From an uncultured Clostridia bacterium (GTDB taxonomy: Bacteria; Bacillota; Clostridia; Christensenellales; UBA1242), in NCBI GenBank assembly GCA_934793215.1, contig CAKVOP010000006.1:1-47048 (forward strand): DNA of 47,048 nucleotides, written 5' to 3'. The position numbers and the translations under genes were made by a program. The first letter of the stretch is position 1. Every line of letters starts with the position of its first letter. The notes below the pieces were generated by a model. That model saw only the letters and a list, made by a program, of their open reading frames with translations. It was not told the origin of the DNA and searched no databases. This document shows positions 15,896-23,168 of this stretch, in pieces.

Positions 15896-15944
15896 AAAAA
15901 TGTCGATTTAAAAACAAAAATTTAACAAAAGGAGAACATTTGAA

Positions 15945-16016
15945 ATGAGCAATGTAAAATTTAATATCAAAAAGATAAATAAAAGTTTAAGAGATGGTTC
16001 TCTTTTTGCTTTATAA
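15945..16016 (+). CDS. 23-residue leader peptide upstream of the ABC exporter
   Basis: A short ORF, MSNVKFNIKKINKSLRDGSL then FAL, has its own AAAGGAG Shine-Dalgarno 10 nt before the ATG and a TAA stop. It ends 72 nt before the exporter start. It is basic and has no signal sequence or Cys, so it does not look like a lanthipeptide precursor. Codons 14-20 contain the RNA segment 15986-15999, which can pair with the exporter's leader (see the attenuator entry). Position, size and overlap with the switch helix are those of the leader peptides that control erm genes and several drug-transporter genes, where a stalled ribosome on the leader changes the downstream RNA fold. That it is translated is inferred. 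Confidence 0.6.
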   Translation: MSNVKFNIKKINKSLRDGSLFAL

Positions 16017-16085
16017 TTTGAATATTTAGTTTTAAATTTAATAAAAAGTATAAAGCATTAACAACCTCTCTTAAAAAAGGAGGTT
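15986..16085 (+). promoter_or_regulatory. Putative translational attenuator controlling the ABC exporter
   Basis: Three mutually exclusive pairings are visible. (A) Inside the leader ORF, AAGAGA (15989-15994) pairs with TCTCTT (15999-16004) around TGGT. (B) AACCTC (16063-16068) pairs with GAGGTT (16080-16085), burying the exporter's Shine-Dalgarno AAGGAGG (16077-16083). (C) TTTAAGAGATGGTT (15986-15999) pairs with AACCTCTCTTAAA (16063-16075): 13 bp with one bulged T, which breaks both A and B and frees the ribosome binding site. A ribosome paused on the leader ORF could shift the balance. Helix C has no T-run after it, so control of translation rather than transcription is favoured. Confidence 0.6.
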
Positions 16086-16088
16086 TTA

Positions 16089-17903
16089 ATGACAAAAACA
16101 AAAGAAAATGAGATAGGTTTAGGTTATTACCTATCAAAAGAAAAAAAGACATTGATACTTTATATGTTTCTTAATATATTAGCGTCTGCGTTTGTTATAC
16201 TTTCTACTATCTTTTCCGCGCAAATAATAGTTCAACTAACTGACAAACTTTGGCATGAAGCAATCGTTACCTGCCTTATCGTTATAGGTCTATGTTGCGG
16301 AAAAAGAATTTCATGGTTTCTTGGCAATAAGGTATTTTATTCCTTTTCCGCACGTACATCTACTGCCCTAAATCACGACTTATCTAAACGAGCATTTGAA
16401 ATAAGTAGCGTTGCTTACGCCGAACACAATACTGGCACATTTGTCCAACGTTTAGTTTACGACCCTCAAAACGCAATAGACAACTTGTATAGAGTTTTTG
16501 ACACGCTTATAGAAATCATTCAAGATATTGTCTTTGTTGTATACATGGCGTGTCTAAATATATACCTTGCCCTGATGTTGATAGGCATTGTCGTAATAGG
16601 CGTTGGGATTGAGATAAAAAGAATCTCTGTTTATAAAAAACGCAAATTTATTTTGAATAAAAAAAGTGACAATGTAAACTCAATCACCACAGAAATCGTT
16701 AAAAGCGAACGCGATGTCAAATCTCTTGGACTTGATGATAGACTTGCAGTAGCATCAAAAAATAAATATAGCGATTATCAAACTTATCAAAGAAAAACGA
16801 AATTAATTAACATGTCTTTTTGGAGTACGAGAAATTTCTTCATTGACATACTTTGCATCTGCTTGATTTTGTTTGGGGTGTATCTCAAACAACGCGACAT
16901 CATAACATTTTCAACTTTAATGATAATCTATTCAAATAGGGATTACGCTTGGAATTTAGTTTTCTCGCTAGGCAACATCAGTGATGTGATAACAGACATT
17001 AAAGTCAGTTCTAAACGCATGTTTGCACTATTTGACGAAAGTAAATTTCAAAGTGAAAAATTTGGTGATATAAATGTCGAAAATATTGAAGGAGAAATTG
17101 AATTCAAAAAAGTAGATTTTACATACATAGAATATCAAGAAGATGATGATGAAAAGGTCACCAAAAATAAACATACACACAAGAATAATGAAGAGAAAAA
17201 GGAAAAAGTTGTTAAATCAACAAACCCAATTTTTAGAAATCTTTCTTTTAAAATTCCTAAAAACACCACAGTAGCTTTTGTCGGGAGAAGTGGTAGTGGG
17301 AAAAGCACAATTTTAAACCTCATGAGCAAAATGTACGAAGTTGAAAATGGCGAAGTGTTAATAGATGGAATAAATATTAATGACTTTAATAAACCTTCAT
17401 TAAAGCATGCCATTTCCCTCGTAAATCAGTTCCCTTACATCTTCGACATGACAATTAGAGAAAACCTGCTACTCGCTAAAAATGATGCCACAGAGGAAGA
17501 AGTTGCAAAAGCAATCAAAGACGCTTCACTTTATGATTTTGTGGAATCACTCCCCGACAAACTAGAAACAAAGGTCGGCGAAAGTGGAATTAAACTTTCG
17601 GGAGGACAACGCCAGCGACTCGCCATAGCAAGAGCACTTCTTCGAAAGAGTCCAATTATATTGTTTGACGAAAGTACTTCATCTCTTGATAACTTTGCAC
17701 AAGAGGAAGTCAAACATAGCATAGACAACTTAAAAGGGACAAGCACAATAGTTATCGTTGCTCACCGACTTTCAACCATCAAAAACGTTGACAAGATTTT
17801 CTTCCTAGACGAAGGCAAAATTGTAGACAGCGGTACATTTGACGAACTTTTTGAGAACAATGCAAAATTTAAAAATATGTTTTTTGCTGAAAATATAAAC
17901 TAA
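16089..17903 (+). CDS. ABC exporter, fused membrane and ATPase domains
   Basis: This 604-residue half-transporter should act as a homodimer exporting a drug, lipid or peptide. The N-terminal membrane domain (residues 1 to about 310) has about six helices. An Asp/Glu/Lys/His-rich insert (about 346-376, with EDDDEK and NKHTHKNNEEKKEK) precedes the ATPase domain, which is unusual. The ATPase domain has Walker A GRSGSGKST (near 399), a Q-loop in SLVNQFPYIF, signature LSGGQRQR (near 503), Walker B IILFDESTSSLD (near 523; catalytic Glu present) and the H-loop in IVAHRLST (near 557). AAGGAGG lies 5 nt before the ATG and can be sequestered in a hairpin. No C39 peptidase domain, partner subunit or bacteriocin cluster is adjacent. 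The leader region suggests induction by a ribosome-acting compound; the substrate is unknown. Confidence 0.93.
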   Translation: MTKTKENEIGLGYYLSKEKKTLILYMFLNILASAFVILSTIFSAQIIVQLTDKLWHEAIVTCLIVIGLCCGKRISWFLGNKVFYSFSARTSTALNHDLSKRAFEISSVAYAEHNTGTFVQRLVYDPQNAIDNLYRVFDTLIEIIQDIVFVVYMACLNIYLALMLIGIVVIGVGIEIKRISVYKKRKFILNKKSDNVNSITTEIVKSERDVKSLGLDDRLAVASKNKYSDYQTYQRKTKLINMSFWSTRNFFIDILCICLILFGVYLKQRDIITFSTLMIIYSNRDYAWNLVFSLGNISDVITDIKVSSKRMFALFDESKFQSEKFGDINVENIEGEIEFKKVDFTYIEYQEDDDEKVTKNKHTHKNNEEKKEKVVKSTNPIFRNLSFKIPKNTTVAFVGRSGSGKSTILNLMSKMYEVENGEVLIDGININDFNKPSLKHAISLVNQFPYIFDMTIRENLLLAKNDATEEEVAKAIKDASLYDFVESLPDKLETKVGESGIKLSGGQRQRLAIARALLRKSPIILFDESTSSLDNFAQEEVKHSIDNLKGTSTIVIVAHRLSTIKNVDKIFFLDEGKIVDSGTFDELFENNAKFKNMFFAENIN

Positions 17904-17936
17904 CGAGACAGGAACTTAAACAATACAAATAGCATG

Positions 17937-17983
17937 AAAAAAGAGGACGCAAAGGAATTCCGCCTTTTCAAGTCCTCTTTTTT
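17937..17983. terminator. Terminator after the ABC exporter
   Basis: AAAAAAGAGGAC pairs with GTCCTCTTTTTT, with an inner AAAGG/CCTTT hairpin. The symmetrical A and T runs allow action on both strands, serving the exporter and the convergent methyltransferase gene. Confidence 0.88.
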
Positions 17984-18035
17984 GTTATTTAATTCACCGA
18001 ATAATTTTCTAAATACGAAAAAATTTGAATAAATT

Positions 18036-19193
18036 TTAAATTAATTTGTTTCCTTTAAGTAATTCAAAAAGGGTCTGTTTGCAAGGGAAAACTTTAAGAA
18101 GTTCATTTATTTCATCTATTTGTTGTGCTTTAATTTTTTCAGGAATTGACGACCTTTTTGCCCTGATTATTAAGTTTTTAGGTGTATGTGCAAAATCCAC
18201 AAATTCCATAAGGTCTACATTATACCCTACACTCTTTAACAAATTGCATCTTATAACATCAGTCATTTGGGCTGATAAACGCTCTTTAATAATTCCATAT
18301 TTCAACATGATCGGCAAAACATTTGTTGAAACTTGGGAGTTTATTTCATGCTGGCAACATGGAACCGAAAAAATCATTTTAACTTTCCAATTAATAGCAT
18401 TAAATAAAGCATAGTCTGTTGCAGTGTCACACGCGTGTAATGTTATAACCATGTCAACAGGCTTATTTGGAGTATAACCATTAATGTCCCCTAGTTCAAA
18501 CTTCAAATGCTCATATCCATATTTTTGTGCTGTTTCATTACACTTTTTTATAACTTCTTCTTTTAAATCAAGCCCCGTCATGTGAACATCAATCTTTTTA
18601 ATGAATTTAAAGTAATAGTAAACCACAAAAGTCAAATAGGATTTCCCGCAACCAAAGTCAATAATATTAAGTGATTTATAATTCTGGTTTTTTACTTCAT
18701 CATCAATAATTTCTATAAATCTGTTAATTTGTTTGAATTTGTCAAACATGGACTTGACAACTTTACCATCTTTTGTCAATACCCCCATGTCAATCAATGG
18801 TTCTATTTTTTTACCTTCTTCAAAAATATAATTTTTTTCGCGGTTGTTGTTTGTCGCCCCCATATTTCTAGATGATTCGATTTGCTTTTTGCAAAATAAA
18901 ATTTTACCCCTATTGGAAATTTTAATCATAATTTCATTTTTATCTGTAAAGAAATTAAATTGTTTGAAATTTTCTGCCTGCTTTAATAAAAATCCTTTCA
19001 TGTTATATGGTAAGAGATTTTCTGTGAACGCTTGCTTGTCGGTGTATTTTGTAATCATAAAATGGTCAACTTTATTCAAAATGTCAATTTTTCTGTATAA
19101 GCAGTTACTTTTTACAATGTTACTTATAACAATTCTCTCAACATTTTGCTTTAAAATATAATCTATACGCTCTTCCAATTCTTTTGTTTCCAT
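18036..19193 (-). CDS. SAM-dependent methyltransferase, Methyltransf_32-like
   Basis: The 385-residue product has a Rossmann methyltransferase domain in its C-terminal half. Motif I is IIDFGCGKSYLTF (about residue 175), GLDLKEEVI supplies the acidic ribose-binding residue, and VDMVITLHACDTATDYAL is motif IV. A conserved SVPCCQHEI follows. This order resembles the PF13679 family (GSTCD/METTL25-like), some members of which act on RNA; the substrate here is unknown. The N-terminal 150 residues are charged and lack a recognisable fold. The frame is open 23 codons further upstream, but the ATG at 19193 has GAGGT four bases before it. It is a single gene on the minus strand, convergent with the exporter. 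Confidence 0.8.
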   Translation of the reverse strand: METKELEERIDYILKQNVERIVISNIVKSNCLYRKIDILNKVDHFMITKYTDKQAFTENLLPYNMKGFLLKQAENFKQFNFFTDKNEIMIKISNRGKILFCKKQIESSRNMGATNNNREKNYIFEEGKKIEPLIDMGVLTKDGKVVKSMFDKFKQINRFIEIIDDEVKNQNYKSLNIIDFGCGKSYLTFVVYYYFKFIKKIDVHMTGLDLKEEVIKKCNETAQKYGYEHLKFELGDINGYTPNKPVDMVITLHACDTATDYALFNAINWKVKMIFSVPCCQHEINSQVSTNVLPIMLKYGIIKERLSAQMTDVIRCNLLKSVGYNVDLMEFVDFAHTPKNLIIRAKRSSIPEKIKAQQIDEINELLKVFPCKQTLFELLKGNKLI

Positions 19194-19293
19194 TTTTACC
19201 TCATCGTTATTATAAAGAAAATTGGATACATTGTCAAATGCAATATCTAAATTGCGACACAATAAAATGCCTTCAAATCTCTCAGTGATTGCA

Positions 19294-19325
19294 CAAAAAA
19301 AAGCGTCATCAAAATGACACTCTTT
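19294..19325 (-). terminator. Terminator of tRNA-Met
   Basis: The minus strand reads AGTGTCAT, loop TTTG, ATGACGCT, then eight T, about 10 nt after the tRNA 3' end. The stem is 8 bp with one G-T pair. Confidence 0.85.
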
Positions 19326-19330
19326 TAATC

Positions 19331-19407
19331 TGGTTGCGGGAGTTGGATTTGAACCAACGACCTTCGGGTTATGAGCCCGACGAGCTTCCGAGCTGCTCTA
19401 TCCCGCG
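19331..19407 (-). tRNA. Initiator tRNA-Met (CAT)
   Basis: A 77-nt cloverleaf with encoded CCA. The acceptor stem CGCGGGA/TCCCGCA has the C1-A72 mismatch typical of initiator tRNAs. The anticodon arm TCGGG-CTCATAA-CCCGA has the three consecutive G-C pairs required for initiation and anticodon CAT. The T arm GTTGG-TTCAAAT-CCAAC is intact. It has its own consensus promoter and terminator. Confidence 0.97.
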
Positions 19408-19419
19408 TCGCACATATAT

Positions 19420-19448
19420 ATTATATGCTTATTTTAAAAATATGTCAA
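19420..19448 (-). promoter_or_regulatory. Promoter of the initiator tRNA
   Basis: TTGACA (19448-19443), a 17-bp spacer and TATAAT (19425-19420): a perfect consensus, as expected for a highly expressed stable RNA. The -10 box ends 12 bp before the tRNA 5' end. Confidence 0.93.
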
Positions 19449-19584
19449 TACTTTTTGCAAAAAAAATGTTTTTTATTGTTTTATATTGTAAAAATCGTTA
19501 TTTCAATTATCACGAATGTGAGATATTATTGAACAATACCTTTATTTCCATTTATTGTTTAAAAAAGCATTTTCCCTAAATATA

Positions 19585-19608
19585 AAAGCCAAACTTTTGT
19601 TTGGCTTT
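19585..19608 (-). terminator. Terminator of the 220-residue membrane protein gene
   Basis: AAAGCCAAAC/GTTTGGCTTT is a perfect 10-bp stem with a 4-nt loop, 5 bp beyond the stop codon. The T-rich tail is better on the plus side but present on both. Confidence 0.75.
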
Positions 19609-19613
19609 GTTTT

Positions 19614-20276
19614 TTAAAAGAAATAAACTCCAAATGTTAGTGTTGCAAGAGCAACTATCAATACAATTCTTCTCGCAAGTCTTACGCCTCCATTTTTTTC
19701 TCCAAATGTTTTAAGAATCATTGATGCGAGAATCATTGTACTTGCGACCAAGGTTATAATTGCTGTTGTAAGATGAGCCCCGCAAATCACATTCCACACA
19801 CCCCCGCCAAGCATCATTCCGACAAGCAAGTACCCAACAATAGAAGAAACAATTTCAAGTTTATCACGAGTTTTTTGAATACCCCAGAAAAGCAGTCCTA
19901 TGCAAAGCCCAGTCAGTTCTCCGCACAAAAGTCCAAGGAAATTGAACTCTCCCAGAACGATAATCCCAACTGTAAACAGAGCAAGTGCAATGTCAAAAAA
20001 TAAACTTTGTATTAATTTCTTTGTTCTTTCTTCGATATTTGCGAAAAAGATGAGTTCGCTTACCGCTATGCTTGTGAGTGCCAATGGAAAGAAAATTGCA
20101 ACAGCACTGGCAAATGAAGAAAGGTTAAGAAGCGTTAAGCAAAATGCGACAAGGCTTAACATAAGTGAGCCACAAATTATAACACCTTTTGTGTTACTTT
20201 TTTCACCATATAATCCAAATAGCACCCCAAGACCTAATATAAGGATACCAAAACATATTAAACATGCAATAACCAT
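19614..20276 (-). CDS. Multi-pass membrane protein, unknown function
   Basis: The 220-residue product is strongly hydrophobic, with about seven transmembrane helices separated by very short loops. It begins MVIACLICFGILILGLGVLFGL and includes a Gly-rich helix (VGYLLVGMMLGGGVW). The loops hold few conserved-looking charged residues (EERTKK, KTRDKLE, RLARR). I recognise no transporter or enzyme family. No Shine-Dalgarno is visible: TAAAAT lies only 6 nt before the ATG, so the mRNA is probably leaderless. It shares an intergenic region with the divergent gene at 20353. Confidence 0.75.
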   Translation of the reverse strand: MVIACLICFGILILGLGVLFGLYGEKSNTKGVIICGSLMLSLVAFCLTLLNLSSFASAVAIFFPLALTSIAVSELIFFANIEERTKKLIQSLFFDIALALFTVGIIVLGEFNFLGLLCGELTGLCIGLLFWGIQKTRDKLEIVSSIVGYLLVGMMLGGGVWNVICGAHLTTAIITLVASTMILASMILKTFGEKNGGVRLARRIVLIVALATLTFGVYFF

Positions 20277-20282
20277 AAGTCT

Positions 20283-20310
20283 ATTTTAACCTAAATGTTC
20301 AATAAAACAA
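20283..20310 (-). promoter_or_regulatory. Promoter giving a probable leaderless mRNA
   Basis: TTGTTT (20310-20305), a 16-bp spacer and TAAAAT (20288-20283). Only AGACTT separates the -10 box from the ATG at 20276, so transcription should begin at or next to the start codon. Confidence 0.6.
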
Positions 20311-20352
20311 AATAAATTTTATAATTTTATTAAAAAAAGACAAAATATTATC

Positions 20353-20910
20353 ATGGAAACCTTAAAAAATATCTTTTTGTATCTTTCTGCATTTCTCCCA
20401 ATGTATCTTTTGATACTTCTTCGCCAAGTTTTAGATATAATCAACCACAACCTTTCTTTTAATATATTGAATGGTCTTGGCATCGGTCTACTTTTACTAC
20501 TTATTATTCTAGGCGGACTTGGGTTATGGTTAAGCATAAAGAAAAATGTTGCCCCATCAAAAAAAGTGCTTATCTTATCTGCCAAAAACATTACAGATCA
20601 GCACTTTTTAGGATATTTTTCTTTGTTTGTTTTATTTGCACTTCAACTTAACATCGCATTTATAAGTGACTTTATTCTTTTTATAGTCATAACACTTTTC
20701 ATTGGAATTGTATATATTAAAAATTCCCTCTACTACATCAATCCCCTGTTGAACCTTTTAGGTTATAGTTTTTATGATATTGAATGCAAAGATGAAACCC
20801 AAAAAATCAAAACAAAAATATTTTATCGTGGAAAGTTAGACTTGAACAAATCCTTTTTCGTAAAAATCAAAAATGAAAATTTTGCTTTTATAGATAGATC
20901 AAGGTCTTAA
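20353..20910 (+). CDS. Four-helix membrane protein with small cytosolic tail; possibly KwaA-like
   Basis: The 185-residue product has four hydrophobic segments in two pairs: FLYLSAFLPMYLLILL, GIGLLLLLIILGGLGLWLSI, FLGYFSLFVLFALQL and FILFIVITLFIGIVYI. The C-terminal 60 residues are soluble, beginning YINPLLNLLGYSFYDIE. Four helices plus a NPLLNLLGY-type segment and a small beta-rich tail recall the membrane component KwaA of the Kiwa anti-phage system. This is recognition from memory only, and no KwaB-like gene is adjacent. TATAAT at 20320-20325 is a possible -10 box with a poor -35; no Shine-Dalgarno is visible. The real function is unknown. Confidence 0.7.
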   Translation: METLKNIFLYLSAFLPMYLLILLRQVLDIINHNLSFNILNGLGIGLLLLLIILGGLGLWLSIKKNVAPSKKVLILSAKNITDQHFLGYFSLFVLFALQLNIAFISDFILFIVITLFIGIVYIKNSLYYINPLLNLLGYSFYDIECKDETQKIKTKIFYRGKLDLNKSFFVKIKNENFAFIDRSRS

Positions 20911-20939
20911 ACAAATAATTTGTTTTAGCCTTGTTTTTT
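20900..20939 (+). terminator. Terminator between convergent genes
   Basis: CAAGG...CCTTG encloses AAACAAA/TTTGTTT, and six T follow. It overlaps the end of the four-helix protein gene at 20353-20910 and reaches into the end of the convergent XRE gene. Confidence 0.7.
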
Positions 20940-21521
20940 ATTTTTCTTAAAACATGCCCAAAGCAAAATTGCAACTTGAAGAGGAATCCCCAAAATAAAC
21001 AGTAACCACCAATTTTTATCAATGAATTGAAGGTAAAAAGCAAGAATTAAACTCCAAACCAGCAAACTCATTGAAATAAATTTTATCACCTTTTTTTGCC
21101 AAATCCACGAAAACACGAGTGCAACAATCGACATTGCAACAACCGCCCAAATAAATATTTGCCAGTAACTTATATTGAACGCTAGTCTAATTGTCACATA
21201 TCCTACAACCGCCAAAAAGCATACAAGCATTTCTGCCAAAAAGGTGATGATAAACTTATTTCTTTTCCATGATTTCTTCTCTGGTTCATGCTTTTCTTGA
21301 TCAAGAACCAAATCTTTTTCAAAGAGTTTTTCAAATGGAATTCCATAGACTTCGCTTATATTGTTTAAAGTTTCTACATCTGGAACTACCTCCCCCTTTT
21401 CCCATCGTGAAACAGCCTTATCAGAAAAATTAAGTTTTTCTGCCAATTCTGCTTGTGTTATGTGATGAAACTTTCTCAAAGCGACTAAATTTTTTGCAAT
21501 TATTTCTTTTATATTTTCCAT
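20925..21521 (-). CDS. XRE-family regulator with C-terminal membrane domain
   Basis: The N-terminal 65 residues are a Cro/C1-type helix-turn-helix: NLVALRKFHHITQAELAEKL, then NFSDKAVSRWEKGEVVPDVE with the recognition helix, then LNNISEVYGIPFEKLF. After a charged linker (EPEKKSWKRNK) come four hydrophobic segments, making this a membrane-tethered DNA-binding protein of 198 residues. This architecture is common in Firmicutes, often near a gene it regulates; here the convergent four-helix membrane protein is the nearest candidate. The promoter lies 7 nt from the ATG and no Shine-Dalgarno is present, so the mRNA is probably leaderless. Confidence 0.9.
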   Translation of the reverse strand: MENIKEIIAKNLVALRKFHHITQAELAEKLNFSDKAVSRWEKGEVVPDVETLNNISEVYGIPFEKLFEKDLVLDQEKHEPEKKSWKRNKFIITFLAEMLVCFLAVVGYVTIRLAFNISYWQIFIWAVVAMSIVALVFSWIWQKKVIKFISMSLLVWSLILAFYLQFIDKNWWLLFILGIPLQVAILLWACFKKNKKQG

Positions 21522-21528
21522 AATTTGG

Positions 21529-21557
21529 ATTTTACATTATTTTATGTGATTTGTCAA
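21529..21557 (-). promoter_or_regulatory. Promoter of the XRE gene, probable leaderless start
   Basis: TTGACA (21557-21552), a 17-bp spacer and TAAAAT (21534-21529). Seven nucleotides (CCAAATT) separate the -10 box from the ATG at 21521, so position +1 should be the A of ATG or the base before it. Confidence 0.8.
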
Positions 21558-21713
21558 ATATTTTAAAGCGTTTTTTGTTCTCTCGCTGTGGTAGAATTGT
21601 CGTTTTGGTTTTCTCTTTTCATGTCTTTGAGGTAGAGAAAGTTTTTTGTGATATTCTCTTCAATTTTGGATAAAAATTGTATATCATGGAGACATGCAAG
21701 GAGGCATAAAAAT

Positions 21714-22001
21714 ATGAAATCTTTAAAACAATATTTAAATTTAACTGGAAAGGCTGTAAAAAATGCTTTTATTCACCTAGAAAATATGTTTGTTATTGTT
21801 AGGTCTAACAGCGAAAACAAACTGAATAAAAAAATAGTTGAGGAGGCTGTAAAAGAAAATATTCCAGTGTGCATTACTTCCATCGAAAATAAAAATGAAA
21901 ACACTTTGTCTTTAAATCCTGACAATATCTTTTTCCCTGATATGTTTTTACGAAGGAAAGACCGCGTGAAGAAACTTTGTCTTGAATTACAAAACGCTTA
22001 A
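21714..22001 (+). CDS. Small protein, unknown function
   Basis: The 95-residue, basic, soluble product begins MKSLKQYLNLTGKAVKNAFI. It has an alpha/beta look: a strand MFVIVRS, a helix with NKKIVEEAVKEN, a strand IPVCITSIEN, and a C-terminal basic helix with RRKDRVKKLCLELQN. No family is recognised. The frame is open for 22 codons upstream, but AAGGAGG at about 21699-21705 fixes the ATG at 21714. It has no close partner: a strong promoter for the next gene begins 20 bp after its stop. Confidence 0.75.
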   Translation: MKSLKQYLNLTGKAVKNAFIHLENMFVIVRSNSENKLNKKIVEEAVKENIPVCITSIENKNENTLSLNPDNIFFPDMFLRRKDRVKKLCLELQNA

Positions 22002-22021
22002 AACCCTAAAAATTTTTGTTA

Positions 22022-22050
22022 TTGACACTTAAAAATAAATATGGTAAAAT
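22022..22050 (+). promoter_or_regulatory. Promoter of the ankyrin-type gene
   Basis: TTGACA, a 17-bp spacer and TAAAAT, 20 bp before the ATG at 22071; AAAGGAG is the ribosome binding site. Confidence 0.85.
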
Positions 22051-22070
22051 AAAAACATAAAGGAGTCAAT

Positions 22071-23036
22071 ATGGGAACAGAATTTGATGAAGAACTTTAT
22101 GAATCTAAAATGCAATATGTTAGGCAACTTCTTGACGAAATTGAAGCCAAAGACCGCTCTGCAATGTTAGATGAAGAGTCACAAGGGGAAGAAGCCGTTT
22201 ACGAAGACGAGCTTGTCGATTTGCTTAAACAAAGCAAACTTGCTCGTGCACAAGAAAGAGAATACTCAACAAGAGATAGGTTTTATCTCTTTAGGACTAT
22301 TGATAGTAAAGTAAGTAGCGATATCTCCCCTGAAAAGGAAAAGGCACTTATCATGCATTCTCAAATTCCAAACACGGTAAGACGCCCCGAACTTGAACTT
22401 TACCTTGCGCTTATTTCACCAAATGATATTGAAATCGCAAAGGAAAAAATCAAAAAAATAAACAATTTAAACTTTAAGGTTTATAACGAACCTCTAATTG
22501 AATTTTGTTATAGACATAATAATATTGACGGAATTGAACTTTTGATCGACAAGGGTTATGACCTACTTCAAATTGATCCTAAACTTTTGTCTAAAATTCT
22601 GTTTATAGAAATCACAAATAAAAATGAAAAATACTATGATGCAATTTTAGATGCAGAAGCAGATGTTAATTATAAAACTGCCAATGGGCGAACTCTGCTA
22701 GGCTACGCTTTAAGAAATGACGATGCAGTTTTAGGCAGAAAGCTTCTCAATCGCGGGGCAAAAGTATGTGGCGACGCTGAACTATGGTATGCGGTTATGG
22801 AACGTAAATTTAACTTTGCAAAACTTTTACTTGAAAACGGCGCCAAAATAGACAGATATGTTTTGTATTGGACAAAACTTGAAGGAACCAAATCAAGCGA
22901 AGGAAGAGAGTTTAAAAGATTTTTAATTGACACTTTAAAGCGACAAAAGGCTCTAGAAGAGCAATCATCAGATCAATCTAGTGAAAGCATCACCGTTTGC
23001 GAAATGAAGGATTGTGATGCAGATGTAAGAGAATAA
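22071..23036 (+). CDS. Ankyrin-repeat-type protein, unknown function
   Basis: The 321-residue product has no signal peptide or membrane segment. The first 110 residues are acidic and helical. From about 140 to 285 it shows degenerate ankyrin-like units: IDGIELLIDKGYDLLQID, YYDAILDAEADVNYKTANGR, TLLGYALRNDDAVLGRKLL (with NRGAKV) and FNFAKLLLENGAKID. The repeats bind protein partners in other systems; the partner here is unknown. It has its own strong promoter and a bidirectional terminator. The C-terminal 35 residues are Ser/Glu/Gln-rich. Confidence 0.82.
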   Translation: MGTEFDEELYESKMQYVRQLLDEIEAKDRSAMLDEESQGEEAVYEDELVDLLKQSKLARAQEREYSTRDRFYLFRTIDSKVSSDISPEKEKALIMHSQIPNTVRRPELELYLALISPNDIEIAKEKIKKINNLNFKVYNEPLIEFCYRHNNIDGIELLIDKGYDLLQIDPKLLSKILFIEITNKNEKYYDAILDAEADVNYKTANGRTLLGYALRNDDAVLGRKLLNRGAKVCGDAELWYAVMERKFNFAKLLLENGAKIDRYVLYWTKLEGTKSSEGREFKRFLIDTLKRQKALEEQSSDQSSESITVCEMKDCDADVRE

Positions 23037-23119
23037 ATCTTGCAATGTTTTAGTTATACTCAAAAATAAAGTAACTCAATCAACTTGTTACATGCCTTTC
23101 AAAGAAAGTCTTAAAATTC

Positions 23120-23160
23120 AACAAAAAAGCATATTGAAGAATCAATATGCTTTTTTGTTG
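23120..23160. terminator. Bidirectional terminator between convergent genes
   Basis: AAAAAAGCATATTGA, loop AGAA, TCAATATGCTTTTTT: a perfect long hairpin with A and T runs on both sides, serving the ankyrin-type gene and the GtrA-like gene. Confidence 0.92.
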
Positions 23161-23168
23161 CTCCTCTC

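Noticed and set aside
15986..16075. An intrinsic terminator (transcriptional attenuator) before the exporter
   Set aside because: The long helix is followed by AAAAGGAGG rather than a T-run, so transcription termination is not supported; translational control fits better.
19289..19579. A 96-codon plus-strand frame
   Set aside because: It covers the initiator tRNA on the opposite strand; the peptide is typical of translated tRNA sequence.
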